Part shown: positions 46,609-56,001 of the stretch, in pieces | Layout of the letters: each line of letters begins with the position of its first letter | How positions within the stretch are numbered: the stretch's first letter is position 1 | Assembly: GCA_046351395.1 (NCBI GenBank) | Contig: JAXLYP010000027.1 | Location: 1-64,000 of the forward strand | From: CAYYKK01 sp046351395 | GTDB taxonomy: Bacteria > Myxococcota_A > Polyangia > Polyangiales > Polyangiaceae | Direction of reading: 5' to 3' | DNA length: 64,000 nucleotides | Program-made: the position numbers and the translations under genes | Notes under the pieces: model-generated | The model's database searches: none | Seen by the model: the letters and a program-made list of their open reading frames with translations, nothing else | Told to the model about the DNA's origin: nothing

Positions 46609-47679
46609 ATGAGCCGGTACGAGATACGCGCTCTCCTTCCCGGGGATGAGGAGCAGCTCTACCGCGTCGCGAAGCATCTCAACTCCGTCAACCTGCCCGC
46701 CGATCGCGCGCGGATCGAGGAGATCGTCGACCTCAGCTTCCGGAGCTTCACCGGCGCGCTGAAGAACAAAAGCGAGCGCGAGTACGTGTTCGTGATGATC
46801 GATCGCGAGCGCACCGGGGACGAGCCCTCGATCGTCGGCACGTCCATGATCATCTCGCAGCTCGGTCGGCGCGGGGCCCCGTACATCTACTTCGACGTCC
46901 TGACCGAGGAGAAGTACTCCGCGACGATCGACAAGCACTTCGATCACCGAGTGCTGCGCATCGGCTACTCCTACGACGGTCCCACCGAGATCGGCGGCCT
47001 GGTGATGGATCCGGCGTACCGAACGGCGCCCGAACGTCTCGGCTCGCTCATCTCGTACGTTCGGTTCCTCTACATCTCGCTGCACCGCGACCTCTTCAAG
47101 GACGAGGTGATCGCGGAGCTCCTACCGCCGCTCGAGCCCGACGGGACGAGCCACCTCTGGGAGGCGCTCGGTCGGAAGTTCACCGACATGAGCTACGCGG
47201 AGGCCGACGTCCTTTCGAAGAAGAACAAGGAGTTCATCAAGGGCCTGTTCCCCGAGGGCGTCGTCTACGCGAGCCTCCTCCCGCGTGACGCGCAAGACGT
47301 GATCGGCAAGGTGGGGGCCCAGACGCGCGGGGTCGAGAAGATGCTTCGGCGCATCGGCTTCCGGTACGCGGACCGCGTGGATCCGTTCGACGGAGGACCG
47401 CACTTCTTCGCCCCGACGGACGAGATCCAGCCCGTGCGCGACACGCGGCGCGCGAAGGTGGTCGCGCGCCTCGCGGACAGCGACCTCGCGGGCCCGGACG
47501 GACACGCCCCCCGCGTGGTGCGAGGGTTGATCGCCGTCGAGTACGACGGCGCTCCGTTCTTCCGCGCCACCCCGGGGTACGCGCGCCTCGACAAGGACGG
47601 CGTCGCGCTCGGCGACGCGACCATGGATCACCTCGAACTGACCGAAGGGCGCGACGTCGCCGTCCTTCCCCTCCCCTGA
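46609..47679 (+). CDS. astA: Arginine N-succinyltransferase family protein
   Basis: The protein has 356 residues. AstA-family features are RALLPGDEEQLYRVAKHLNS, FVMIDRERTGDEPSIVGTS, IGGLVMDPAYRTAPERLG and FLYISLHRDLFKDEVIAELL, with HLWEALGRKFTDMSYAEAD. The family moves succinyl from succinyl-CoA to arginine, the first step of the AST catabolic route. No other ast gene is here, and isolated AstA-like proteins occur in related bacteria, so its substrate may differ. It starts 23 bases after the FGE-like gene and ends 7 bases before the epimerase gene. Confidence 0.85.
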   Translation: MSRYEIRALLPGDEEQLYRVAKHLNSVNLPADRARIEEIVDLSFRSFTGALKNKSEREYVFVMIDRERTGDEPSIVGTSMIISQLGRRGAPYIYFDVLTEEKYSATIDKHFDHRVLRIGYSYDGPTEIGGLVMDPAYRTAPERLGSLISYVRFLYISLHRDLFKDEVIAELLPPLEPDGTSHLWEALGRKFTDMSYAEADVLSKKNKEFIKGLFPEGVVYASLLPRDAQDVIGKVGAQTRGVEKMLRRIGFRYADRVDPFDGGPHFFAPTDEIQPVRDTRRAKVVARLADSDLAGPDGHAPRVVRGLIAVEYDGAPFFRATPGYARLDKDGVALGDATMDHLELTEGRDVAVLPLP

Positions 47680-47686
47680 CCTACGC

Positions 47687-48610
47687 ATGAACGAGAACAA
47701 CAAGAGAGTCGTCATGAGCGGCGCGAGCGGCCCGCTCGGTGAGGCGATCGCGGACGCGCTCCGCGCCAAGGGCTATCGAATCACCACGCTCGTGCGCCGC
47801 GACCCGAAGCACGCGGACGAAATCCGCTGGGACCCGTCGGCCCCCCAGATGGACGGCGCGCCGCTCGAGGGCGCGGCCGGCATCATCCACCTCTCGGGGG
47901 AGAACGTCGCGGAGGGTCGCTGGTCGGACGAAAAGAAGAGGCGGATCATCGACAGCCGCGTGCAGTCCACCTCCCTGCTCGCGAAGACGATCGCGGGTCT
48001 CTCCGCAAAGCCGGGCGCGTTCCTCTCCGCCTCCGCCATCGGGTACTACGGATCCGCGCGCGGAGACGACGAGCTCACCGAGTCGAGCTCGAACGGAGAC
48101 GATTTCCTCGCGGACGTGTGCGCGCGGTGGGAGCGCGCTTCGGAGGGCGCGGGAGTGCGGACCGTGAACCTTCGCTTCGGCTTGGTGCTGACCCGGAACG
48201 GTGGGGCTCTCGGGAAGCTGCTTCCGCTCTTCAAGCGCGGCCTCGGGGGGCGAGTCGGGAGCGGCAAGCAGGTGATGAGCTGGATCAGCGGCAAGGACGC
48301 CGCGGCCGCCGTCGTGCACGCGCTCGAGACCCCGACGCTGTCCGGCCCCGTGAACGTGGTCGCGCCTCGCCCCGTCACGAACCAAGAGTTCACGGAGAAG
48401 CTCGCGAAGGCCCTTGGAAAGGGCACCGCGCTCCCCGTCCCTGCGTTCGTGCTGAAGGTCGCCTACGGGCAAATGGGCGTCGAGACCGTCCTCGCGAGCC
48501 AGCGCGTCGTCCCGCAGAAGCTCCTCGACAGCGGGTTCGAGTTCACGCACGACCGTCTGCTCGCCGCCCTGCGCGACGAGCTGGAGGTCACGGCGCCCAG
48601 CAGCCAGTAG
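47687..48610 (+). CDS. TIGR01777-family NAD-dependent epimerase (YfcH/SDR39U1-like)
   Basis: The protein has 307 residues. The SDR cofactor motif is VMSGASGPLGEAIADAL and the family markers are IIHLSGENVAEGRWSDEKKR, SASAIGYYG and SWISGKDAAAAVVHALE. The C-terminal part has PVNVVAPRPVTNQEF and LGKGTALPVPAFVLK. Exact chemistry is not known for the family; human SDR39U1 and E. coli YfcH are relatives. It is probably co-transcribed with the astA-like gene. Confidence 0.9.
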   Translation: MNENNKRVVMSGASGPLGEAIADALRAKGYRITTLVRRDPKHADEIRWDPSAPQMDGAPLEGAAGIIHLSGENVAEGRWSDEKKRRIIDSRVQSTSLLAKTIAGLSAKPGAFLSASAIGYYGSARGDDELTESSSNGDDFLADVCARWERASEGAGVRTVNLRFGLVLTRNGGALGKLLPLFKRGLGGRVGSGKQVMSWISGKDAAAAVVHALETPTLSGPVNVVAPRPVTNQEFTEKLAKALGKGTALPVPAFVLKVAYGQMGVETVLASQRVVPQKLLDSGFEFTHDRLLAALRDELEVTAPSSQ

Positions 48611-48631
48611 TCGGCGCTTTCGGCGAGCGAC

Positions 48632-49057
48632 ATGACCGACGAACGGGTCGCGATCGGCTGGGACGTGAGGTTCGACGCGAAGGGTGTCATCGCGGACCAT
48701 CTCGCGCTGCTCGAGCCCTTGCTGCGAGCGTGGTGCGGCGGCGACCCGGCCTCTTGGATCCGCTGGTACGAAGGCGCGTGCATCGGCTGGTGCTACCGGC
48801 CGAGCGACGACTTCTTCGTCGCGGTGGAACACAACTCGGCCTACGGGAAATCCCCGCACGCCTCGGATCGGTTTCCGTATGGCGTCGGCTGCGTCGATCT
48901 CCACCGACGCCTCTCGCCCGACGTGCACCGCGCCCGCGTTCTCGCGACGCTAGAGCTCTTGTGGTCCCACGGCATCCCGACCTGCTGCACCTCGGATTGG
49001 ACCGAAGAGCTTCCCTACGCGGGCGGTGAGGACGGTCCCATCCCCTGGCCCACGTAG
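48632..49057 (+). CDS. Hypothetical 141-residue protein
   Basis: No family is recognised. The protein is compact, soluble and aromatic-rich (GWDVRFDAKGVIADHLALLE, WIRWYEGACIGWCYRP) with a conserved-looking end CCTSDWTEELPYAGGEDGPIPWP. It lacks a signal peptide or membrane helix. It follows the epimerase gene by 21 bases on the same strand and converges on the Cys-rich lipoprotein gene. Confidence 0.65.
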   Translation: MTDERVAIGWDVRFDAKGVIADHLALLEPLLRAWCGGDPASWIRWYEGACIGWCYRPSDDFFVAVEHNSAYGKSPHASDRFPYGVGCVDLHRRLSPDVHRARVLATLELLWSHGIPTCCTSDWTEELPYAGGEDGPIPWPT

Positions 49058-49068
49058 TCGGCGCTGGC

Positions 49069-50124
49069 TCAGGGATTGTTCACCGTCGCCGCAGGATGAC
49101 AGCGCGGCGTCTTCAAACCCGCTCGGAACCGCGCGGTTCCGAGCGTGGTGAGATCCACGTCGACGTTCGGCCGCTCCGCGTAGGACGACACGATCTGGCT
49201 CGGAGCCACCGACCCGTTCGCCTTGGGCGTGACGTCGAAGTCGACGAACGGGATGTCGAAGACGCTCTTCTCCATCGAGTAAACCTCGAGCCAACTCCCT
49301 CCACCATCCTCGAAGCTCGCCGGGACCGCGGCGACGGCGCGCGGAAACAGGATGCCGCCGACGTAGACCTCCGTCGCGTCGCACGCGCGCTTCACGCGCA
49401 TGTCGAACCAGTCCGCGGAGCCGCTCGCCTCGGCGCGCGTCACGGTGACGTCGAAGCAGCCGACGCCGAGCGGGACGTCGAGCCGGACGCTGACGAACGG
49501 CCCTTCGGCGTCGCTCGCGAGCGACACCGCGCCCTCCCCCTTGCGCACGTTGGCGAGGTCCATCGTGCCGAAGCGCGAGAAGATCGCCCGCGCCCCGGAC
49601 GCGTCGGTCTGGAGGCCGAAGTACTGGCCGATGCCGTCGATGGGGAAATCGTAGAGCTGGTAGTACATCCCGGACGCGCGCCCGGGATCGTTGTTGAAGC
49701 ACACGCGCTGCGCGATCGACGAGATCCCGGACACGCCGAACGTGAAGTTCGCGTACCCCATGCCGCCGTAGGGCTGGCCCGTGAACGTGGCCGCGGGGGG
49801 CGTGCAGCACGTGTTGCCGACCTTGCACTGGTTGTTGTTGCAGCCCGTGCCGGCGACGCAGCAAACGCCGCAGTCGACGGGACAGTTCGCGCACGTCTCG
49901 GCCGGGTTGGCCGAGTCGTCGCACACCGCGTCCCCGCAGCCGGACATCGGCGGCGTCGGCAGGCAGGACATGCCCGCGCCCGTCGTGGAGCCGACGCTCT
50001 CACTCGACGAGGTCGTCCCCCCGCCCGTGCCAGTGGTCGATGCCACGAACGAGTATTCGTCCCCCAAGATCAGGTGACAGCCAGCGAGCGTGAAGGCGAG
50101 GAGCAGTGCGGCGAGCGCGCGCAT
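49069..50124 (-). CDS. Cysteine-rich surface lipoprotein
   Basis: The protein has 351 residues. Signal peptide ALAALLLAFTLAGC with a good lipobox. A Ser/Thr/Gly linker (about 30-50) leads to a Cys-rich segment, CGDAVCDDSANPAETCANCP then VDCGVCC, of the type repeated in myxobacterial secreted proteins. The rest (about 115-350) looks like a beta-rich domain (MGYANFTFGVSGISSIAQRV, SFEDGGGSWLEVY). Likely anchored in the outer membrane. Function unknown. Confidence 0.78.
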   Translation of the reverse strand: MRALAALLLAFTLAGCHLILGDEYSFVASTTGTGGGTTSSSESVGSTTGAGMSCLPTPPMSGCGDAVCDDSANPAETCANCPVDCGVCCVAGTGCNNNQCKVGNTCCTPPAATFTGQPYGGMGYANFTFGVSGISSIAQRVCFNNDPGRASGMYYQLYDFPIDGIGQYFGLQTDASGARAIFSRFGTMDLANVRKGEGAVSLASDAEGPFVSVRLDVPLGVGCFDVTVTRAEASGSADWFDMRVKRACDATEVYVGGILFPRAVAAVPASFEDGGGSWLEVYSMEKSVFDIPFVDFDVTPKANGSVAPSQIVSSYAERPNVDVDLTTLGTARFRAGLKTPRCHPAATVNNP

Positions 50125-50181
50125 CTCCTCGTCAGCGTAGCCCAGGCCACGCCGACGGGCCGACTACACGGCGCGCATGAC

Positions 50182-51138
<957 letters not shown>

Positions 51139-51224
51139 GGCGCACGCTCCGATGTTTCGACCAGCCGATGACCGCGCCCGGTGGATCGAACGAGAGGTTG
51201 TCAGTCGGTCCTTCGGCCCTCGCT

Positions 51225-52985
51225 TCAATCATGACGGAGACCTTCCACCGGGTGGGAGCGCGACGCAGCGAGCGCCGGATAGACCGTGCTCAACGTGCAG
51301 ATCAACATGGAGGCGAGCGCGACCAGCCCGTAGTCCTTGAGGTCGACGTTCACGGGCAGCCGATCGATGTAATACACCTCGGGGTTCAGCCGGACGCCAA
51401 ACCATTTCAGCCCCGTGCACGTCGAGAGCGCGACCATCACGCCGAACACCGTCCCGATCGCGCCGATGATGATGCCCTCGAGCATGAAAATCCGCATGAT
51501 CGCGCCGTCCGAGGCGCCGAGCGCCTTCAGGATGGCGATCTGTTTGCCCTTCTCCGTGACCATCAGGAGCAGGGTGCAGATGATGCAGAAGCTCGCGACC
51601 GCGATCGCGATCGACAGGATGACGAACGTCGCGACCCGCTCCAGCTTGAGCGCGCTGAAGAGGTTCTTGTTCATCTCCTTCCAGTCCCGCGTCCGGAGCG
51701 CCGGCATGGGCGCGGCTCCCTCTGGGCGCTCACGCGCAGCGGCTAGCTTCACGGCCGCGTCGACGCTCGGGGAGTCCTCGGCGACGCGCTCCGCGTCCGT
51801 CACGCGCAGATCGATCTCCGAGATCTTGTTCTCCTTCGCGAGGTCGAAGAACTCCTGCGCCACCTTGAGATCGATGTACGCGTGGCTCGCGTCGTACTCG
51901 TACATCCCGCTGTAGAAGATCGCGGCGACGCGGAACCGTCGCGTCCGCGGCATGACCCCCATCGGCCCGAGGTCGCCCTGCGGGGAGAGGAGCGTGACCT
52001 CCTCCCCGACACACACGTGGAGCGACTTCGCGAGCTCACGGCCCAGGATGATCGCGGGACGGAGGGGGAGCGGGTTCTTGAGGATGTCCCGGACCTCCGG
52101 GGCTACCGCAGGGTCGACGAAATGCGTCTCCGGTGGCTTCAGGATGGGGCGCCCATCCGAGCCCTTGCAGATCACGGTGTTGTCGGGGAGATCGATCAGG
52201 CGCTCCGGCTCGAGGAAGAAGTTCCAATCGCCGACGCCACCGTTCTCGTCTTTGATGTTCTCCGGAAGATCGATCACCGACCCGATCGTCGTGGGATCGA
52301 TGCCGCGCACGAGGACGCCCGCCGTGTTCGCCGAGGACGATCCCATCGCGTCGCCCGCGACGACGGGCGTCGCGTGACCGCCGCGCTTCTCGATCGAGTC
52401 CTTCACGATGTGGAGCGTGTCCTCCCAATCGGGCATCCCGGTCGACTTCGGAGCGTCGATGACGATGTGAGCGTTGTTGTTGAGGATCTTGCGCTTCAGG
52501 TCGGCACCGAAGCCCCCCATGATGCTCGTCACCGAGCAGAGCGCGCACGAGCTCAGGCTCACGCCGAGGATCGACAGGACGCTGATCACCGTGAGAAACC
52601 CGCTCTTCGTGGCGCGCACGTGGCGCGCCCCGACGAACGGAACGAAGCCCCGACGCTCGAGCAGATCGAGCCCGAGGGGGAGCGCGCGCGAAAGGACGAA
52701 GAGCAGGAAGACCACGCCCACGCCGAGCGCGGAGTACCGCACGAACTCGCGCGCGAGGTTGAACGCACCACCCGCCGATTGTGGGATGAGGAGCGCGAGC
52801 GCGGCGAGCACGCCGAACCCGAGCCCGAAGAGCGTCCCCGCGCCCGCGACGACCGTCTGCGCGCGCGTCCGCTGGACGGATCGACCTCCCGCGGGCGAGC
52901 GCTTCGGGAGGAGCGGCCACGCGAGCCACAGCGTCAGCAGCGCGACGACGGCGAGGAACGCGATGAGGCGCGGATCGACCTTCAC
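51225..52985 (-). CDS. lolC: LolC/LolE-type FtsX permease with extra N-terminal membrane part
   Basis: The protein has 586 residues from GTG 52985, overlapping the lysS stop (GTGA). The LolCE core has ARHVRATKSGFLTVISVLSI followed by the first core helix, a large periplasmic domain (about 170-440), then three helices at the end (TFVILSIAIAVASFCIICTL and GIIIGAIGTVFGVMVALS). About 130 extra residues with three further helices precede the core. Only one permease gene is present, so it may act as a homodimer, as reported for LolF-type systems. It is followed by lolD. Confidence 0.88.
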   Translation of the reverse strand: MKVDPRLIAFLAVVALLTLWLAWPLLPKRSPAGGRSVQRTRAQTVVAGAGTLFGLGFGVLAALALLIPQSAGGAFNLAREFVRYSALGVGVVFLLFVLSRALPLGLDLLERRGFVPFVGARHVRATKSGFLTVISVLSILGVSLSSCALCSVTSIMGGFGADLKRKILNNNAHIVIDAPKSTGMPDWEDTLHIVKDSIEKRGGHATPVVAGDAMGSSSANTAGVLVRGIDPTTIGSVIDLPENIKDENGGVGDWNFFLEPERLIDLPDNTVICKGSDGRPILKPPETHFVDPAVAPEVRDILKNPLPLRPAIILGRELAKSLHVCVGEEVTLLSPQGDLGPMGVMPRTRRFRVAAIFYSGMYEYDASHAYIDLKVAQEFFDLAKENKISEIDLRVTDAERVAEDSPSVDAAVKLAAARERPEGAAPMPALRTRDWKEMNKNLFSALKLERVATFVILSIAIAVASFCIICTLLLMVTEKGKQIAILKALGASDGAIMRIFMLEGIIIGAIGTVFGVMVALSTCTGLKWFGVRLNPEVYYIDRLPVNVDLKDYGLVALASMLICTLSTVYPALAASRSHPVEGLRHD

Positions 52986-54691
52986 TTCGGCGACGCCGCC
53001 TCCGGCCGGAGGAGCGGGAACAGCACCACGTCACGGATCGACGGCTCACCCGTGAGGAGCATCGTGAGGCGATCGACGCCCATGCCGAACCCCGCGGTGG
53101 GCGGCATGCCGTGCTCGAGCGCGCAGATGTAGTCCTCGTCGTAGTCCATGGTCTCGTCCGCGCCTCGCGCCTTCTTCTCGGTCTGCGCGCGGAAGCGCTC
53201 GGCTTGATCGTCCGGGTCGTTCAACTCTGAGAACGCGTTGCATATTTCACGTCCGTCGACGAACAGCTCGAATCGGTCGGTGAGCGTGGGATCGGAGTCC
53301 TTCTTGCGGGCGAGCGGGGACACCTCCGTCGGGTAGTCGACGACGAAGACGGGCACGCTCTTCGTGCCGTCCGCGCTCCGGTAGTCGGCGGTGAGGAACG
53401 GCTCGGCGAGGTACTCGTAGGCCGCGAATAGACGCTCGCCGGCGTTCTCGCATTTGGTGACGCCCTTCTTGAAGTTCGCCCAGTCGATGACCCGGCCCTT
53501 CTCCTTCGCGGACTTCGCCCACTCCTTGATCGGCGCGTCCGCGCCGGTGATGTGCTCCGCCACGTCCGCCGGGACGCCGGCCTTCTCCGCGGCCCGCGCG
53601 ACGAGCACGCTCATCGGTACACGCTCGAACCGCTCGAACGAGAACTGGCGCGCGGCGACCCAGCCCGCGTGGGCCTCGGGCATCCAGCCGGCGAGGCGCG
53701 CGTCGACGTCCCGGAAGAGCTGCTCGGTCTGATCCATGAGCGTCTCGTACGTCGCGTACGCCTGGTAGTACTCGAGCATCGTGAACTCGGGGTTGTGCCG
53801 CGTGCTGATCCCCTCGTTGCGGTAGCAGCGCGCGAGCTCGTAGACGCGCTCGAACCCACCGACGACGAGCCGCTTCAGGTACAGCTCCGGCGCGATCCGC
53901 AGGAACAGGTGCAGGTCGAGCGCGTTGTGATGGGTCTCGAACGGCTTCGCGAGCGCCCCGCCGACGAGGCGGCTCATCGTCGGCGTCTCCACCTCGATGA
54001 ACTCGCGCGCGTCGAACCACTCGCGGATCGCGCGGACGATGAACGTGCGCGCGCGGAAGACCTGCGCCTTGTCGGGGTTCGCGACGAGGTCGACGTACCG
54101 CATGCGGTAGCGGGCCTCGACGTCCCTCATCCCCGTCTTCGTGGGGAGGGGCCGGTGCGCCTTGGTGAGGAGGCGCAGACGATCCGGGCTCAAGCTGAGC
54201 TCGCCCTTGTCCGTCGACATCGAGAGGCCCTCGGCCTCCACGAAGTCACCGAGATCGAGATCCTCGAGCGCGCGCATCCCCTCGCCGAGCACCGGGAGCG
54301 ACGGATCCGCGTCGTCCGGGCGCTTCGCCTGGCAGTAGAGCTGGAGCTCCGTCGCGGAGGCTTTGCCTCCTTGGCGGAGCTTGATGAACGCGCCTCCACC
54401 GAACGAGCGCAGGAAGATGATCCGACCCGCGACGCGGAACCGCTTCGCGCGAGCTGCGACCTTCGCCTTGTCGAACCGCTCTTTCTCTCCGCGCGCGTCC
54501 GCGTGGTGGGCCCGTACGTCCGCCAAGTGAGAGAGCGGGATCTCCGCGGACACGCCCTTCAGGATGTCGTTCGCGAACGGGTTCTCCCCGCGCTCGCGCA
54601 CCGCGGCGGTCTTCGCCTTGCGCGCCGCGATGAGCGCGGCCTCGCTCGACTCGCCGTCCTTCGAGGCGTTCTTCTCTTTGCCCTGGCTCAC
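52982..54691 (-). CDS. lysS: Lysine--tRNA ligase (class II)
   Basis: The protein has 569 residues from GTG 54691, overlapping the prfB stop (GTGA). The N-terminal Lys/Ala-rich lead and OB-fold domain (about 85-200) are followed by the class II core: motif 1 near PTMSRLVGGALAKPFET, motif 2 RCYRNEGISTRHNPEFTM and motif 3 GFGMGVDRLTMLLTG. It charges tRNA-Lys. It is longer than the E. coli enzyme by some 60 residues, mostly at the N-terminus and one insertion near 400. It is part of the prfB-lysS-lolC-lolD run. Confidence 0.96.
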   Translation of the reverse strand: MSQGKEKNASKDGESSEAALIAARKAKTAAVRERGENPFANDILKGVSAEIPLSHLADVRAHHADARGEKERFDKAKVAARAKRFRVAGRIIFLRSFGGGAFIKLRQGGKASATELQLYCQAKRPDDADPSLPVLGEGMRALEDLDLGDFVEAEGLSMSTDKGELSLSPDRLRLLTKAHRPLPTKTGMRDVEARYRMRYVDLVANPDKAQVFRARTFIVRAIREWFDAREFIEVETPTMSRLVGGALAKPFETHHNALDLHLFLRIAPELYLKRLVVGGFERVYELARCYRNEGISTRHNPEFTMLEYYQAYATYETLMDQTEQLFRDVDARLAGWMPEAHAGWVAARQFSFERFERVPMSVLVARAAEKAGVPADVAEHITGADAPIKEWAKSAKEKGRVIDWANFKKGVTKCENAGERLFAAYEYLAEPFLTADYRSADGTKSVPVFVVDYPTEVSPLARKKDSDPTLTDRFELFVDGREICNAFSELNDPDDQAERFRAQTEKKARGADETMDYDEDYICALEHGMPPTAGFGMGVDRLTMLLTGEPSIRDVVLFPLLRPEAASPK

Positions 54692-55825
54692 GCGTCGTCC
54701 TCCTCGCGGCCGCCCTTCTTCAGGGTGCCTCCCGCTGCGGCCATCAAGTAGCTCTCGATGAAGCCATCGATCTTTCCGTCGAGCACGCCGTCGACGTCCC
54801 CCTCGTCTTTGCCCGTGCGCGCGTCCTTCACGAGCCGGTAGGGGGCGAGCACGTAGTTGCGGATCTGGCTGCCGAAGTTGATGGCGCTCTTCGTTGCCTG
54901 GTAGGCCTGCGCGTCCGCCTCGCGCTTCTGGAGCTCCATCTCGTAGAGGCGGGCTTTCAAGACCTTCATCGCCATCGCGCGGTTCTGGTGCTGGCTGCGC
55001 TCCGCGCGGCAGACGATGTTGAGGCCCGTCGGCAGGTGCCGGAGGCGCACGGCGGTCTCGACCTTGTTCACGTTCTGCCCGCCCTTGCCGCCGGCGCGCA
55101 TCGTCGTGATCTCGATGTCCTTCTCGTTCACGACGATGTCGATGTCGTCGTCCACGTCGGGCGTGACCTCGACCGCGGCGAACGCCGTTTGCCGCGTGTG
55201 ATCGGCGTTGAACGGGCTCATGCGGACGAGGCGGTGCACGCCGACCTCGCTCCGGAGGTAGCCGTACGCGTTTTCCCCCTCGACGGTGAAAGCGACCGCG
55301 TCGATGCCGGCCTCGTCCCCCTCTTGAAAATCGATGATCTCCGTCTTGAAGCCGCGCCGCTCGCACCAGCGGAGGTACATCCGCATCAGCATCGACGCCC
55401 AGTCCTTCGCGTCCGTGCCGCCCGCGCCCGGGTGGATGCTGAGGATCGCGTTCGACTTGTCCGCAGGCCCCGAGAGCATGCGCTCGAGCTCGGCGCGCCG
55501 GAGGCGCGCATCGATCGCCGCGGCTTGGTTCGCGGCGTCCTCGATGACGGACGCGTCCCCCTCGGCCTCTCCGAGCGCGAGGTACTCGTCGAGGTCGGCG
55601 AGCTCCTTGCCGAGCTTCTCGGCGAGCTCGAGCTTCTGCTCGACCTGGGATCGCTTGCGCAGCGACTTCTGCGCGTTTTCGCTGTCGTTCCAGAACCCCG
55701 GCGCGAGCGTCGCCTGGTTCAGATCTTCGAGCATCCGCGACAGGCGCGGGACGTCAAAGATGCCCCCTTAGCGCCTCAAAGCGCCTTTGAAGATCCGCGA
55801 TCTTGTTCTTCGTCTCGCTGAGCAT
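54688..55825 (-). CDS. prfB: Peptide chain release factor 2, expressed by programmed +1 frameshift
   Basis: The true start is ATG 55825. The first 23 codons (MLSETKNKIADLQRRFEALR, then GHL) end in CTT TGA C. After a +1 shift the frame reads DVPRLSRMLEDLNQATL to the stop at 54688, giving about 378 residues. RF2 marks are present: the SPF stop-codon recognition tripeptide in RMSPFNADHTRQ and the catalytic GGQ in RAGGKGGQNVNKV. It ends translation at UGA and UAA, and low RF2 favours the frameshift, giving autoregulation. It leads an operon with lysS. Confidence 0.96.
55754..55768 (-). promoter_or_regulatory. prfB: RF2 programmed frameshift site
   Basis: On the coding strand this reads AGGGGGCATCTTTGA, followed by C. 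The AGGGGG is the internal Shine-Dalgarno-like element 3 bases before the slippery CTT, and the in-frame TGA followed by C is the slow stop. The layout is the same as in E. coli prfB. Confidence 0.93.
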
Positions 55826-55932
55826 GGCTCTCCTCTATTCGATCTTCGACGAGCGCAAAAGCTCTCCGCGGTGAAGAGAGACGCGGCTCGAGCCCCGGAC
55901 AGGGGCGCCCGACGATCGCTTCGACGAGGCAT

Positions 55933-55970
55933 CGACTCCGAGGCTGACGCGCGACTCCGAGGCTGACGCG
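55933..55970. repeat. Perfect tandem duplication of 19 bases
   Basis: CGACTCCGAGGCTGACGCG occurs twice head to tail (55933-55951, 55952-55970) in the 176-base gap between the kinase stop and the prfB start. It is a recent duplication and lies too far upstream of prfB (over 100 bases) to be part of the frameshift signal. Confidence 0.85.
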
Positions 55971-56001
55971 CGGCGCGCGCGCTCGGAGTTCAGCTCGCAG
56001 T

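Noticed and set aside
46609..47679. A complete arginine succinyltransferase (ast) pathway
   Set aside because: Only the AstA-like gene is present; neighbours are an epimerase and unknown proteins.
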